Shown here: positions 8,646-16,439 of the stretch, piece after piece
Layout of the letters: each line of letters begins with the position of its first letter
Position numbering within the stretch: position 1 is the stretch's first letter
Assembly (NCBI GenBank): GCA_910588285.1
Contig: CAJUQB010000011.1
Span: 3,244 to 67,243 of the forward strand
Source of the DNA: an uncultured Lachnospiraceae bacterium
GTDB taxonomy: Bacteria; Bacillota; Clostridia; Lachnospirales; Lachnospiraceae
DNA: 64,000 nt
Reading direction: 5' to 3'
The notes under the pieces: model-generated
Told to the model about the DNA's origin: nothing
What the model saw: only the letters and a program-made list of their open reading frames with translations
The model's database searches: none
Position numbers and translations under genes: made by a program

Positions 8646-8674
8646 ATCGTATCATATAGATTCTCGTATTTCAA
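8646..8674 (-). promoter_or_regulatory. Promoter of the toxin gene
   Basis: On the minus strand TTGAAA (8674-8669) and TACGAT (8651-8646) are 17 bases apart. The -10 matches consensus at four of six positions. Confidence 0.55.
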
Positions 8675-8751
8675 GAAATATAAAATATTTTTATTCATTA
8701 TTCCCGAGAACAACGAGTTATGCAATTGCTTGCAGTCATTTGACTTTCTTC

Positions 8752-8780
8752 TTGACAATCCTATCAATATGTATTAATAT
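8752..8780 (+). promoter_or_regulatory. Promoter of the GntR operon with possible operator
   Basis: TTGACA and TAATAT are 17 bases apart. GTATTAAT at 8771 and AATAATAC at about 8800 are nearly exact complements, so the GntR protein may bind across the start of transcription. Confidence 0.6.
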
Positions 8781-8834
8781 AAATAATGCAAATAGAATAA
8801 ATAATACATGCGGTACAAAAGGAGGTGAGCGAAG

Positions 8835-9287
8835 ATGATAATGACACTGGATTTTGCAAGCGAGGTTCCTATTTATCAGCAGATTCGGGACACCTTTGTA
8901 CTGGCTATTGCAGAGGGAACTCTGATGAACGGGGAGCGGCTTCCTACGGTTCGGGCCCTGGCCCAGGAGGCAGGCGTCAATGCCATGACCGTAAACAAGG
9001 CCTATCAGCTTCTGAAGCAGGAGGGCTATATCATTACCGACCGCCGCAACGGCGCGAAGGTACACTGCGAGGGGCGGCTCAACGAGGCGGCCTGGCAGCA
9101 GATGCAGGCTACCATCCGCCTGCTGGTGGCAGAGGCCAGGCTTGGGGGCGTCACCCGGCAGGAGCTGGCGGCAGAGGTGGATCAGCAGTACCGGAGGTTG
9201 GGCGCTGCCGGGGAGCGCGAGGGACGGCAGAGGAAGGCTGACGGCGCAGCAGAGGAGCGCTGGCAGGAGCTGATGGCGGAGAGTTAG
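8835..9287 (+). CDS. GntR-family regulator, YtrA subfamily
   Basis: The 150-residue protein is a short GntR regulator: a winged helix in the first 75 residues (VPIYQQIRDTFVLAIAEG, LPTVRALAQEAGVNAMTVNKAY, GYIITDRRNGAKV) and a brief helical tail in place of a ligand domain, as in YtrA. Such regulators usually control the membrane-protein or ABC genes that follow in the same operon. AGGAGG sits nine bases before the start at 8835. The last 20 or so residues are rich in Glu, Arg and Ala, and the 3' end is part of a 31-base direct repeat. Confidence 0.9.
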   Translation: MIMTLDFASEVPIYQQIRDTFVLAIAEGTLMNGERLPTVRALAQEAGVNAMTVNKAYQLLKQEGYIITDRRNGAKVHCEGRLNEAAWQQMQATIRLLVAEARLGGVTRQELAAEVDQQYRRLGAAGEREGRQRKADGAAEERWQELMAES

Positions 9288-9350
9288 GAAGAACGCAGCC
9301 GGGAAAAGGCAGACGGGAAGCTGATGGCGGAGCGTTAGGAAGAATGCAGC
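9269..9350 (+). repeat. 31-base direct repeat across the GntR stop codon
   Basis: The segment 9269-9299, which holds the last codons and stop of the GntR gene, recurs at 9320-9350 with two mismatches (51-base period). The second copy carries a silent ghost of the same stop and lies just before the ribosome site of the next gene. Confidence 0.8.
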
Positions 9351-9367
9351 AAAAGGAGGAACAAGGA

Positions 9368-10870
9368 ATGGGGATCAAGATCTTTATGGCAATTTGCTTT
9401 GTGCCAATTGCGTTTCTTATGTTTGGAATCCTGTATTATGAGGGGATGCGGAAGGGCAACATCCTGTTTGGCGTGACCCTGTGGCCCGGGGCCAAGGAGG
9501 ATAACCGGGTACTGGGGGTCCAGAGATACTATAAACGTACCATGCAGATTCTGTTGTGGGTATGCCTGGGGCTTTTTGCTGCAAGCTGCCTTCCGGGGCG
9601 CAGCTCTATTTCCCTGAGCCTGCAGATGCTGTGGCTGATGCTGGTGATTGTGATATTTTTTATTCCCCATTTTACGGCCAACCGGAGGCTTCGGGAGATG
9701 AAGCAGGAGTGGAGAACCCAGGCAAGGGAGACTGGCGTTCCATCCATGGATGCAGAGGAGGGGGCCGGAGATGACTGCGGGGCAGATCATAGTTCCGGAG
9801 AACTTGCGGCAGAAGCCGGAGCGGGAGCAGCCAGTCAGCGCCATGTGGATGTGACGGCGGCTTCCAGACCTCAGCCCAGGCCCTTCTGGAAGGGAGGCTT
9901 TTTGGGAGGCCTCCTGGGATTTGTTCCGGTAATCGGCGAGCTGTTCCTGGCAGGGGATTCCTTTTTCGGCTGGTGGTCGGAGCTGGTGCTGCTATCTATG
10001 GCAGCAGGCGGCCTGGCCCTCCTGTGGGTGATGTATAACTTCTGGAGGATGCGGACAGATGTGGTCAGCTGGCACAGCGAGGTGAATCAGCAGGTAGCCC
10101 GGGTGCGACAGTATCAGTGGGGGCGTTTCTGGTGCCTGGCTGTGTGGGAGAACAGCCTGTTTCTTTTTGTGATATGGTATGGGATGCACCGTCCTCATCA
10201 GCTGTTCTGGGTGGTAGTGGCCGGAACCCTTGTGCTTTCGGCGCTGCTGCTGGTACAGATGGTGCTTACGGAGGGAAACATCCGTAAAGCATATGAGGCT
10301 TATGCAGATGAGGCTTATTGGGATGAGGACGAGGATGCCCACTGGCTGGGGGGAATTATTTACTACAACAAAAAGGACAGCCGTTTTTTGGTGAATAAGC
10401 GGGTGGGGATCGGAACAACGGTCAACCTTGCAAAAACCAGCGGGAAGGTATTTGCTATCGGAGCCGGTATCCTTACGGCGGCATTGCTGCTGTGGGCAAT
10501 GATTCTGCTGCTGGCCACGGACTTTGTGCCCATTTCCCTTAAGATAGAGGAAGGGGCTGTGGTCTCCCGGCAGTTTGGGGAGGAGTATCGGATTCCTTTC
10601 CAGGAAATTGAATCAGCGGAGCTGATAGGAGAGCTTCCGTCTATGAGCAAGCGGGTGGGGACAGCCACAGAGACGGTTTATAAGGGGAGCTTTTTGGATA
10701 AGGACTATCATTCCTGCCAGGTATGTGTCCGCAAGGGGGAGGCATCCTATGTAAAGCTGGAGACGAGGGATGGAACGACCTATTATCTCAATGATGAGGC
10801 AGAGGAGAATACCCGGGCAGTGTATCAGGAGCTTTTGTTACGTTGCTATTCACGGCCCGAGGGGCCGTGA
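9368..10870 (+). CDS. Multi-spanning membrane protein with DUF5808-like segment
   Basis: The 500-residue protein has about seven membrane spans, four of them before residue 250 (for example IKIFMAICFVPIAFLMFGIL and ELVLLSMAAGGLALLWVMYN). A Gly/Ala/Glu-rich linker follows the third span. The segment HWLGGIIYYNKKDSRFLVNK is the DUF5808 signature, and a last span leads to a soluble C-terminal domain of about 100 residues that may resemble a bacterial PH-type fold. The start at 9368 has AGGAGG eight bases upstream. Operon position behind a YtrA-type GntR regulator suggests a cell-envelope role, as in similar pairs. No enzymatic function can be assigned. The stop lies inside a long palindrome. Confidence 0.8.
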   Translation: MGIKIFMAICFVPIAFLMFGILYYEGMRKGNILFGVTLWPGAKEDNRVLGVQRYYKRTMQILLWVCLGLFAASCLPGRSSISLSLQMLWLMLVIVIFFIPHFTANRRLREMKQEWRTQARETGVPSMDAEEGAGDDCGADHSSGELAAEAGAGAASQRHVDVTAASRPQPRPFWKGGFLGGLLGFVPVIGELFLAGDSFFGWWSELVLLSMAAGGLALLWVMYNFWRMRTDVVSWHSEVNQQVARVRQYQWGRFWCLAVWENSLFLFVIWYGMHRPHQLFWVVVAGTLVLSALLLVQMVLTEGNIRKAYEAYADEAYWDEDEDAHWLGGIIYYNKKDSRFLVNKRVGIGTTVNLAKTSGKVFAIGAGILTAALLLWAMILLLATDFVPISLKIEEGAVVSRQFGEEYRIPFQEIESAELIGELPSMSKRVGTATETVYKGSFLDKDYHSCQVCVRKGEASYVKLETRDGTTYYLNDEAEENTRAVYQELLLRCYSRPEGP

Positions 10871-11014
10871 ATAGCAACGATTCGGGGCGATATTTAAAGT
10901 TTTGCTGCGCAAAAATCGCCCCTCACTCCTGAATCATGTTCTCACGGAATACCCTCGCTTCGCTGGGGCAGACCCTGCGCAGCTAGTGCGCATTCCTGAC
11001 CCGTGAAAAGTAAC
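10841..11014. repeat. Highly palindromic intergenic element (REP/MITE-like)
   Basis: The element opens with a perfect 18-pair hairpin (10841-10858 with 10862-10879, loop GAG). It then holds GGGGCGAT/ATCGCCCC (around 10884-10921) enclosing TTTTGC/GCAAAA, and TGCGCA-GCTAG-TGCGCA near 10975-10991. Its outer ends, GTTGCTATTCACGG and CCGTGAAAAGTAAC, are themselves near-complements (12 of 14). No T-run follows the first hairpin. It fills most of the gap before ferritin and looks like a non-coding mobile or REP-type unit. Confidence 0.65.
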
Positions 11015-11133
11015 TTTGTTGCTTATGCGTGGGGTGAAAATTTCCGAAATGGCCTTGCCAGTAAAAATGCAAAAGGGTATAATAGCAATGACAGCTTATG
11101 ATTTCGATTATTTTGATACAAGGAGGATAAAGG

Positions 11134-11643
11134 ATGGATGCAAAAGTATCGGCATTACTAAATGATCAGATTAACAAGGAGTTTTATTCGGCCTATCTGT
11201 ACCTTGATATGGCCAATTTCTATTCCCAAAAAGGGCTGGACGGCTTTGCCAACTGGTATGAGATCCAGGCAAAGGAGGAGCAGGATCACGCTATGCTGAT
11301 CTACCAGTACCTGCAGAACAACGGGGAACAAGTGACCTTAGAGGCCATCGCAAAGCCGGACAAGACCTATGAGACCCCCATGGATCCCCTGAAGGCAGCC
11401 CTTGCCCATGAGCAGTATGTGACATCCCTGATCAATACGATCTACGAGGCAGCCCAGGTAGTGAAGGACTTCCGCACCACACAGTTCCTGGATTGGTTCA
11501 TCAAGGAGCAGGGTGAGGAGGAGAAGAATTCCATGGACCAGATCACCAAGATGGAGCTCTATGGAGAGGATGCCCGCAGCCTGTATATGCTCAACAGTGA
11601 GCTGGCGTCACGTACTTATTCCGCACCCTCCCTGGTACTTTAG
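11134..11643 (+). CDS. Non-heme ferritin
   Basis: Ferritin oxidises Fe(II) and stores iron in a 24-subunit shell in the cytoplasm. The 169-residue length and the four-helix pattern fit bacterial FtnA. Ferroxidase ligands are visible as NKEFYSAY (Glu about 17) and KEEQDHA (Glu about 50 and His about 53), with further Glu residues in HEQY and EQGEEEKN. AAGGAGGATAAAGG precedes the start. The long palindromic element lies directly upstream, so its promoter must be in the last 100 bases before the gene (TATAAT occurs near 11079). Assignment is firm. Confidence 0.95.
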   Translation: MDAKVSALLNDQINKEFYSAYLYLDMANFYSQKGLDGFANWYEIQAKEEQDHAMLIYQYLQNNGEQVTLEAIAKPDKTYETPMDPLKAALAHEQYVTSLINTIYEAAQVVKDFRTTQFLDWFIKEQGEEEKNSMDQITKMELYGEDARSLYMLNSELASRTYSAPSLVL

Positions 11644-11714
11644 GCAGGGGAGTTCCATTTCGGGAGCAGGACAGACAGGAGCAGAGAGCGCGTATTTCGG
11701 ACAATGAGAAAGTG

Positions 11715-12618
11715 ATGGCAGCAGGGAGGAGCAGTACGGAGGACAACCGGAAATATTACTTACTGAATAAAAATGTACCCATTGCCGAGTTTCATATGGA
11801 TACCCGGCTGGACAGTATTGTGATTGACCGACAGCTTCAGGAGCTGCCGGCATGGTTTGGGGATCTGAGGGTGTTTATTGCCAACCGGAGGGCGCCCAAG
11901 CACCGGGAGAATATCAGAGAACTGCTGGAGCTAAGCGGCTGTGATACACTGAAAGGATTTATCGATATTTCCCATGCACTGTCCCTGATCGATACGTTCT
12001 GGGCAAAGCCGGTGGACAGCATTTTTTCCTGGGAGGATTTGTCCCTGTACACCCACCCCTTCAATGAGACCATTGCGAAGACGGCCTTTGAGGGAGGACG
12101 TCATGGAAGGCAGCTGAGTACCACCTCCCCGGAATACGGCACGGACGGTTCCTTTGCCAAGTGCTGGATCCGGGAAGGGGACACCATTAAGATGCTGAAG
12201 AGAGGAAGCTCCGGTGCACGCAATGCCGGCCTGGAGCCTTACTCGGAGTATTATGCCAGCCAGCTGGTGGGGCGGTTTACCGATGATTTTGTCTCCTACG
12301 GGCTGCGAACCCATGAGAAACGAATCTGTTCTGTGTGTGACATATTTACCTCTGAGAACTATGGTTTCCTGCCCTATGCTGCGGTAGACAGCAGTAATTC
12401 CACAATTGCGTCAGTTTTGCGGAAAATGGAAGAATTCGGCCTGGAGGAGGAGACGAAACAGATGTTTGTGATTGATGCCGTGATCTTCAACGAGGACCGC
12501 CACAAAAATAATTTCGGCTTTATTGTAAACAACGATACCCAGGTGATCGAAGGAATGGCGCCTGGAAGCGCTGGAGGAGCTGATCCATCGGAATATTGAA
12601 CGGATTTTGGAGTTTTAA
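11715..12618 (+). pseudogene. HipA-like kinase gene with truncated, frame-shifted C-terminus
   Basis: The frame (294 residues, stop at 12599) has HipA-type kinase features: IKMLKRGSSGARNAGLEPYSEYYASQL in the N-lobe region and FNEDRHKNNFGFIV as the catalytic loop with the catalytic aspartate. Right after VIEGMAP, where the metal-binding D-N-G segment should follow, the frame runs into GSAGGADPSEY and stops. In the next frame the same bases read ALEELIHRNIERILEF and stop at 12618, which looks like the original C-terminus. A deletion of perhaps 50-100 residues with a frameshift is the simplest reading. The enzyme should be dead. There is no HipB partner nearby. The start at 11715 is weakly supported. 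Confidence 0.75.
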
Positions 12619-12646
12619 AAATGAGCCGTCGGCATACCGGCGGCTC
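12617..12646 (-). terminator. Intrinsic terminator after the crotonase gene
   Basis: On the minus strand GAGCCGCCGG and CCGACGGCTC pair around a TATG loop and are followed by ATTTTT. It lies 23 bases beyond the crt stop. Confidence 0.8.
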
Positions 12647-12668
12647 AAACAATAGTTTGGATGAAATG

Positions 12669-13463
12669 TTAAAAGTCTGTCAGATTGGCAGCTCTTCTCT
12701 CCAGGAATGCGCTCATGCCTTCCTGTTTGTCATGGGTAGAGCAGGTGATGCCAAACAGGTTGGCCTCCATCTCTACGGCATTCTGAATATCCATATCATA
12801 CCCATTGTTGATGGCAGCCTTGGCCACGGATACGGCATAGCTTCCCTTGGAAATGATCTTTGCGGCCATTGCCTTGGCAGTCTCCATCAGCTCTTCCTTG
12901 GCTACCACCTTGTTCACCAGGCCGATGCGGTATGCTTCGTTGGCGTCAATGTTGTCGCAGGTGAAGATCAGCTCCTTGGCTCGGCCCATGCCTACCAGGC
13001 GGGCAAGCCTCTGGGTGCCGCCAAAGCCAGGAATGATGCCCAGTCCTGTCTCAGGCTGTGCAAAGGTGGCATTCTCTGCAGCAATGCGGATATCACATGC
13101 CATGGCGATCTCGCAGCCGCCTCCTAAGGCAAAGCCGTTGACAGCAGCAATGGTAACCTGACGCATATTCATCAGCTTGAAGAAGGGAACGGAAGCCCTC
13201 ATACCAAAAGCGCGGGCCTCGGCTGCAGAGAAATTCACCATCTCAGCGATATCTGCGCCGGCCACAAAGGACTTGTAGGGATTGTCCTTCTTGTCCGGGC
13301 CGCCGGTGAGGATCACGACCTTCACGTCGTCTCTGGCCTCGATCTCGGTGAGGACAGTGTTCAGCTCGTCCAGGGTCTCGCTGTTGAGGGCATTGAGGGC
13401 GCCGGGTCTTGAGATGGTTAATACAGCGATTTCATTTTCAACTTCCAAGCGTAAATTGTTCAT
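12669..13463 (-). CDS. crt: Short-chain enoyl-CoA hydratase (crotonase)
   Basis: Crotonase adds water to trans-2-enoyl-CoA; in clostridia it interconverts 3-hydroxybutyryl-CoA and crotonyl-CoA. The 264-residue protein matches Crt in length. The oxyanion-hole segments are FVAGADIAEM and NGFALGGGCEIAMACD, which holds the first catalytic Glu. QPETGLGIIPGFGGTQRL holds the second Glu. The start at 13463 has ACAGGAGG at normal distance. Unusually it stands alone: thiolase, 3-hydroxybutyryl-CoA dehydrogenase and the butyrate-type bcd/etf set are not adjacent, although an acyl-CoA dehydrogenase/Etf operon lies 10 kb away. Confidence 0.93.
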   Translation of the reverse strand: MNNLRLEVENEIAVLTISRPGALNALNSETLDELNTVLTEIEARDDVKVVILTGGPDKKDNPYKSFVAGADIAEMVNFSAAEARAFGMRASVPFFKLMNMRQVTIAAVNGFALGGGCEIAMACDIRIAAENATFAQPETGLGIIPGFGGTQRLARLVGMGRAKELIFTCDNIDANEAYRIGLVNKVVAKEELMETAKAMAAKIISKGSYAVSVAKAAINNGYDMDIQNAVEMEANLFGITCSTHDKQEGMSAFLERRAANLTDF

Positions 13464-13511
13464 TGGGAAAACCTCCTGTAAAATTATTTTCAGTTACTGT
13501 TTGTTAATCTA

Positions 13512-13540
13512 ATGTTACTACTTTGACAAAAATTTGTCAA
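13512..13540 (-). promoter_or_regulatory. crt promoter overlapped by an 18-base inverted repeat
   Basis: On the minus strand TTGACA (13540-13535) and TAACAT (13517-13512) are 17 bases apart. TTGACAAA-N2-TTTGTCAA (13523-13540) is a perfect dyad that covers the -35, as a repressor site would. Confidence 0.55.
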
Positions 13541-13612
13541 TATAAACGGCGTGGATTCAGCTCTGAACTTTAACTCGAAGAGAACTGTAGAAAAATCATT
13601 GATACAGAAGCA

Positions 13613-13642
13613 TTGCAATGACAGATAAGTTCATGATATTAT
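13613..13642 (+). promoter_or_regulatory. Candidate promoter of the AAA-ATPase-like gene
   Basis: TTGCAA and TATTAT are 18 bases apart, about 58 bases before the start codon. Confidence 0.45.
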
Positions 13643-13699
13643 AAAAGCAGGAATATCGGATAATGCCTGATTCGCAGGCTTGGTGAAAGAGGCAGCGCT

Positions 13700-15310
13700 A
13701 TGAAAAAATATTTTAATATTACAGGTTTATGTGTGCCGGAAAAACATTATATGGTGGATATTCGCGAACGGGTCGCCCAGGTTCGTGATATGGTAGTGCG
13801 CGGGGATTATTTTACCATAAACAGGGCCAGACAATATGGGAAGACCACCATGCTCAACGCATTGGCTCATGAACTGAAGCGGGATTATCTTGTTTTGAGC
13901 CTGGATTTTCAGGCGTTGGGTGACGAGGCATTTACGAATGAATATGCATTTTCACGGTCATTTTCCACTGTTTTGCTCAATGAATTGGCGTATGTGCAGG
14001 AAACGAAGATTCTGGATGTGAAGGAGTTGATGGTATTACTGGAGAAACTGCTTCAGAGTTTGACAGAGAGCTTTAATCTGACAGATCTGTTTATTTCCCT
14101 GCAGGCATTTTGTAAAAAGTCGCCCAAACCGATTGTTCTGATGATTGATGAAGTAGACAGCGCAACGAATAATCAGGTTTTTCTTGACTTTCTGGCTCAG
14201 CTACGGAAATATTATCTTGACAGAGAGAAACGAGGAGCTGCCACCTTTCAGTCGGTAATTTTGGCGGGAGTTTATGATGTGAAAAACATGAAAAGAAAGC
14301 TGCGGCCGGAGGATATGCAAAAAACCAACAGTCCGTGGAATATAGCGGCTGATTTTGATGTAGATTTGAATTTTTCAAAAAAGGATATTGAGCTCCTGCT
14401 GTGCTCCTATGTGCAGGACTGTGGTGTGAAAATGGACGTAGATCTGATGTCAGGACTTCTGCATGAGTATACGGGAGGCTACCCGTTCCTGGTGTCAAAG
14501 CTGTGCAAATTGCTGGACGAGACGGTTAGCCGGATGGAGGCTTTCGGAGACAAAGAATCTGTCTGGACAAAGAATGGATTTTTGGCTGCAGTTAAGATGC
14601 TTCTGTCAGAGAAAAACACATTGTTTGAATCTCTGATTGATAAAGTGGAGTTGTATCCGGATCTGAAGCAGATGCTGAGTGAGTTGCTTTTTTCGGGAAG
14701 AATCATTGAATATCATGCACTGACACCATCCATTGATCTGGCAATGATGTTTGGCCTTGTAAAAAATAGTGACAATACGGTGGTTCCGGCCAATCGTATT
14801 TTTGATACTCTGCTGTATAATTATTTTCTGTCCAGGCAGGAAATGGAAGGGAAGGAGATTTCCTGTGCGGCGCAATATGATAAAAATCAGTATGTAGTGA
14901 ATGGGCATCTGGATGTGCGCCGGGTGTTGGAAAAGTTTGTGGAGCATTTTCATGAGTTGTATCATGATCAGGACGATGCCTTTGTTGAAGAATCAGGACG
15001 AAAATTTTTCCTGTTATATCTGCGTCCGATTATAAATGGTGTGGGAAATTATTATATCGAAGCCCGGACACGAGATTTGGGACGTACAGATGTGATTGTA
15101 GACTATCGTGGGGAGCAGTTTGTGATCGAATTAAAAATCTGGCGAGGGGACCAATACAATAAACGTGGAGAACAGCAGCTGATGGATTATTTGGATTCCT
15201 ATCGTCAGCGGAAGGGCTATATGCTAAGCTTTTGCTTTAACAAGAATAAGAAAATCGGTGTTCATGAAATCACCATTGGCGATAAGGTTTTGATTGAAGC
15301 GGTTGTGTAG
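13700..15310 (+). CDS. AAA-ATPase-like protein with C-terminal PD-(D/E)XK nuclease-like domain
   Basis: This 536-residue protein belongs to a widespread, poorly understood family (AAA-ATPase_like plus PDDEXK_9). The P-loop is the variant RARQYGKTTML near residue 43; Walker B is IVLMIDEVDS near residue 150. The C-terminal 90 residues hold GRTDVIVDYRGEQFVIELK, with Asp and Glu-x-Lys spaced as in PD-(D/E)XK nucleases. Base composition is clearly poorer in G+C and the codons more A/T-rich than in the flanking genes, suggesting transfer. Roles proposed for such proteins include defence and mobile-element functions, but none is established. It stands alone between crt and an AraC gene. Confidence 0.8.
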   Translation: MKKYFNITGLCVPEKHYMVDIRERVAQVRDMVVRGDYFTINRARQYGKTTMLNALAHELKRDYLVLSLDFQALGDEAFTNEYAFSRSFSTVLLNELAYVQETKILDVKELMVLLEKLLQSLTESFNLTDLFISLQAFCKKSPKPIVLMIDEVDSATNNQVFLDFLAQLRKYYLDREKRGAATFQSVILAGVYDVKNMKRKLRPEDMQKTNSPWNIAADFDVDLNFSKKDIELLLCSYVQDCGVKMDVDLMSGLLHEYTGGYPFLVSKLCKLLDETVSRMEAFGDKESVWTKNGFLAAVKMLLSEKNTLFESLIDKVELYPDLKQMLSELLFSGRIIEYHALTPSIDLAMMFGLVKNSDNTVVPANRIFDTLLYNYFLSRQEMEGKEISCAAQYDKNQYVVNGHLDVRRVLEKFVEHFHELYHDQDDAFVEESGRKFFLLYLRPIINGVGNYYIEARTRDLGRTDVIVDYRGEQFVIELKIWRGDQYNKRGEQQLMDYLDSYRQRKGYMLSFCFNKNKKIGVHEITIGDKVLIEAVV

Positions 15311-15396
15311 TAAAAAAGGGCATTCTATATGCTGTCCATAGCAGTATGCGACGATGATAGCTGGTGTTGCCTTTCAGAGCTGGCATGGATTTATAG

Positions 15397-16281
15397 TTAT
15401 GGGTTTTTCCGGTATTCACTGGGCGTAACCCCGTATTTGCGCCGGAACATCCGGTTAAAATAAGAAAGATTTTCAAAGCCGCATTCCGCCGAAATGGCCA
15501 CAATGGCATCCGAGGAGGCCAAAAGCAGCCGGGCCGCCATGGTCAGCCGGTAATCGTTCAGATACTCGATAAAGGAAACGCCCATGGTATTCTTGAAGAA
15601 TTTCATAAAATGGGACTGGGAGAAGCCGCTGACAGAAGCCATGGTTTCAATGGTCAGGCGTTCCCCATAATGGTTTTCCACGTATTTCATAATGGTCTTT
15701 ACCAGATCCAGCGATTTGGGCCGGAGGCTTGCGAAAGGAGCGTTTGTCTCCTGCTTTTGCCAGGAAAACAGCAGGCGGAACAGCTCAAAGAGCCGGGATT
15801 TGATGGCCAGGGTGCTCAAGGCATCCCCCCGGGAGCTGTAGTGGTCGATTTCTGCCAGGCAGGCGGCCAGTGGGGCGTGGAGAGGATGCTCTGTTGAAAT
15901 GCGGGCAGGCAGGGTGGAACGGCCCTGGAGCAGCGGGGCAAAAAATTGCTGGCTGCAGAAATCCGTAGGGGAGCTCATCAGAAGGGAGAGCTGGAAAATG
16001 ATATTTTCGTACTCCATGGAATGGCCCTCTGCCTGGCGGATGGCATGAAGGTGCCCGGGGGGCACCAGAAAGATATCGCCTTCACTGGCTTGGTGGGACA
16101 CAAGATCCACGGAGATCTCTCCCTGTCCCTTTTTGACACAGATGAGCTCCATGTCATTGTGCCAATGGAGGGGAACCGCTGCAAAATCCAGAGGAATGCT
16201 GCAGGGATAGATATTGAAGGGGAACTTGAGATCCCCGTGGGTTTTTTGCTCCTGGATGTGTTCATAGGACAGGATATTCAT
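15397..16281 (-). CDS. AraC-family transcriptional regulator
   Basis: The 294-residue protein has an N-terminal cupin (AVPLHWHNDMELICVKKGQG and DIFLVPPGHLHAI) and C-terminal tandem helix-turn-helix motifs (TIETMASVSGFSQSHFMKFFK; CGFENLSYFNRMFRRKYGVTPSEYR). GGAGGAGCGCCT precedes the start. It is divergent from glycogen phosphorylase across 158 bases, so it may control alpha-glucan use, though this is only positional. The divergent region contains GGAATATTGCAAGA, similar to the repeated ATATTGCA motif before the AraC gene at 3713. Confidence 0.9.
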   Translation of the reverse strand: MNILSYEHIQEQKTHGDLKFPFNIYPCSIPLDFAAVPLHWHNDMELICVKKGQGEISVDLVSHQASEGDIFLVPPGHLHAIRQAEGHSMEYENIIFQLSLLMSSPTDFCSQQFFAPLLQGRSTLPARISTEHPLHAPLAACLAEIDHYSSRGDALSTLAIKSRLFELFRLLFSWQKQETNAPFASLRPKSLDLVKTIMKYVENHYGERLTIETMASVSGFSQSHFMKFFKNTMGVSFIEYLNDYRLTMAARLLLASSDAIVAISAECGFENLSYFNRMFRRKYGVTPSEYRKNP

Positions 16282-16439
16282 AGGCGCTCCTCCTGCTAAT
16301 AATCATGAGTAAATGGTAATCAATGGAAACAAATTGATAGAATTGTATCATGTTTTGCAGGAATATTGCAAGATAAGATTCGGAAAAATACATATAATAA
16401 AAAGGAAACTGGATGAAACAGAGTAGGAGGTTATTGAAT

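Noticed and set aside
10841..10879. 18-pair hairpin as an intrinsic terminator
   Set aside because: No T-run follows on either strand, and it is part of a larger palindromic element.
13499..13518. Rex (NADH-sensing) operator upstream of crt
   Set aside because: One half-site TTGTTAA is present but the second half does not match.
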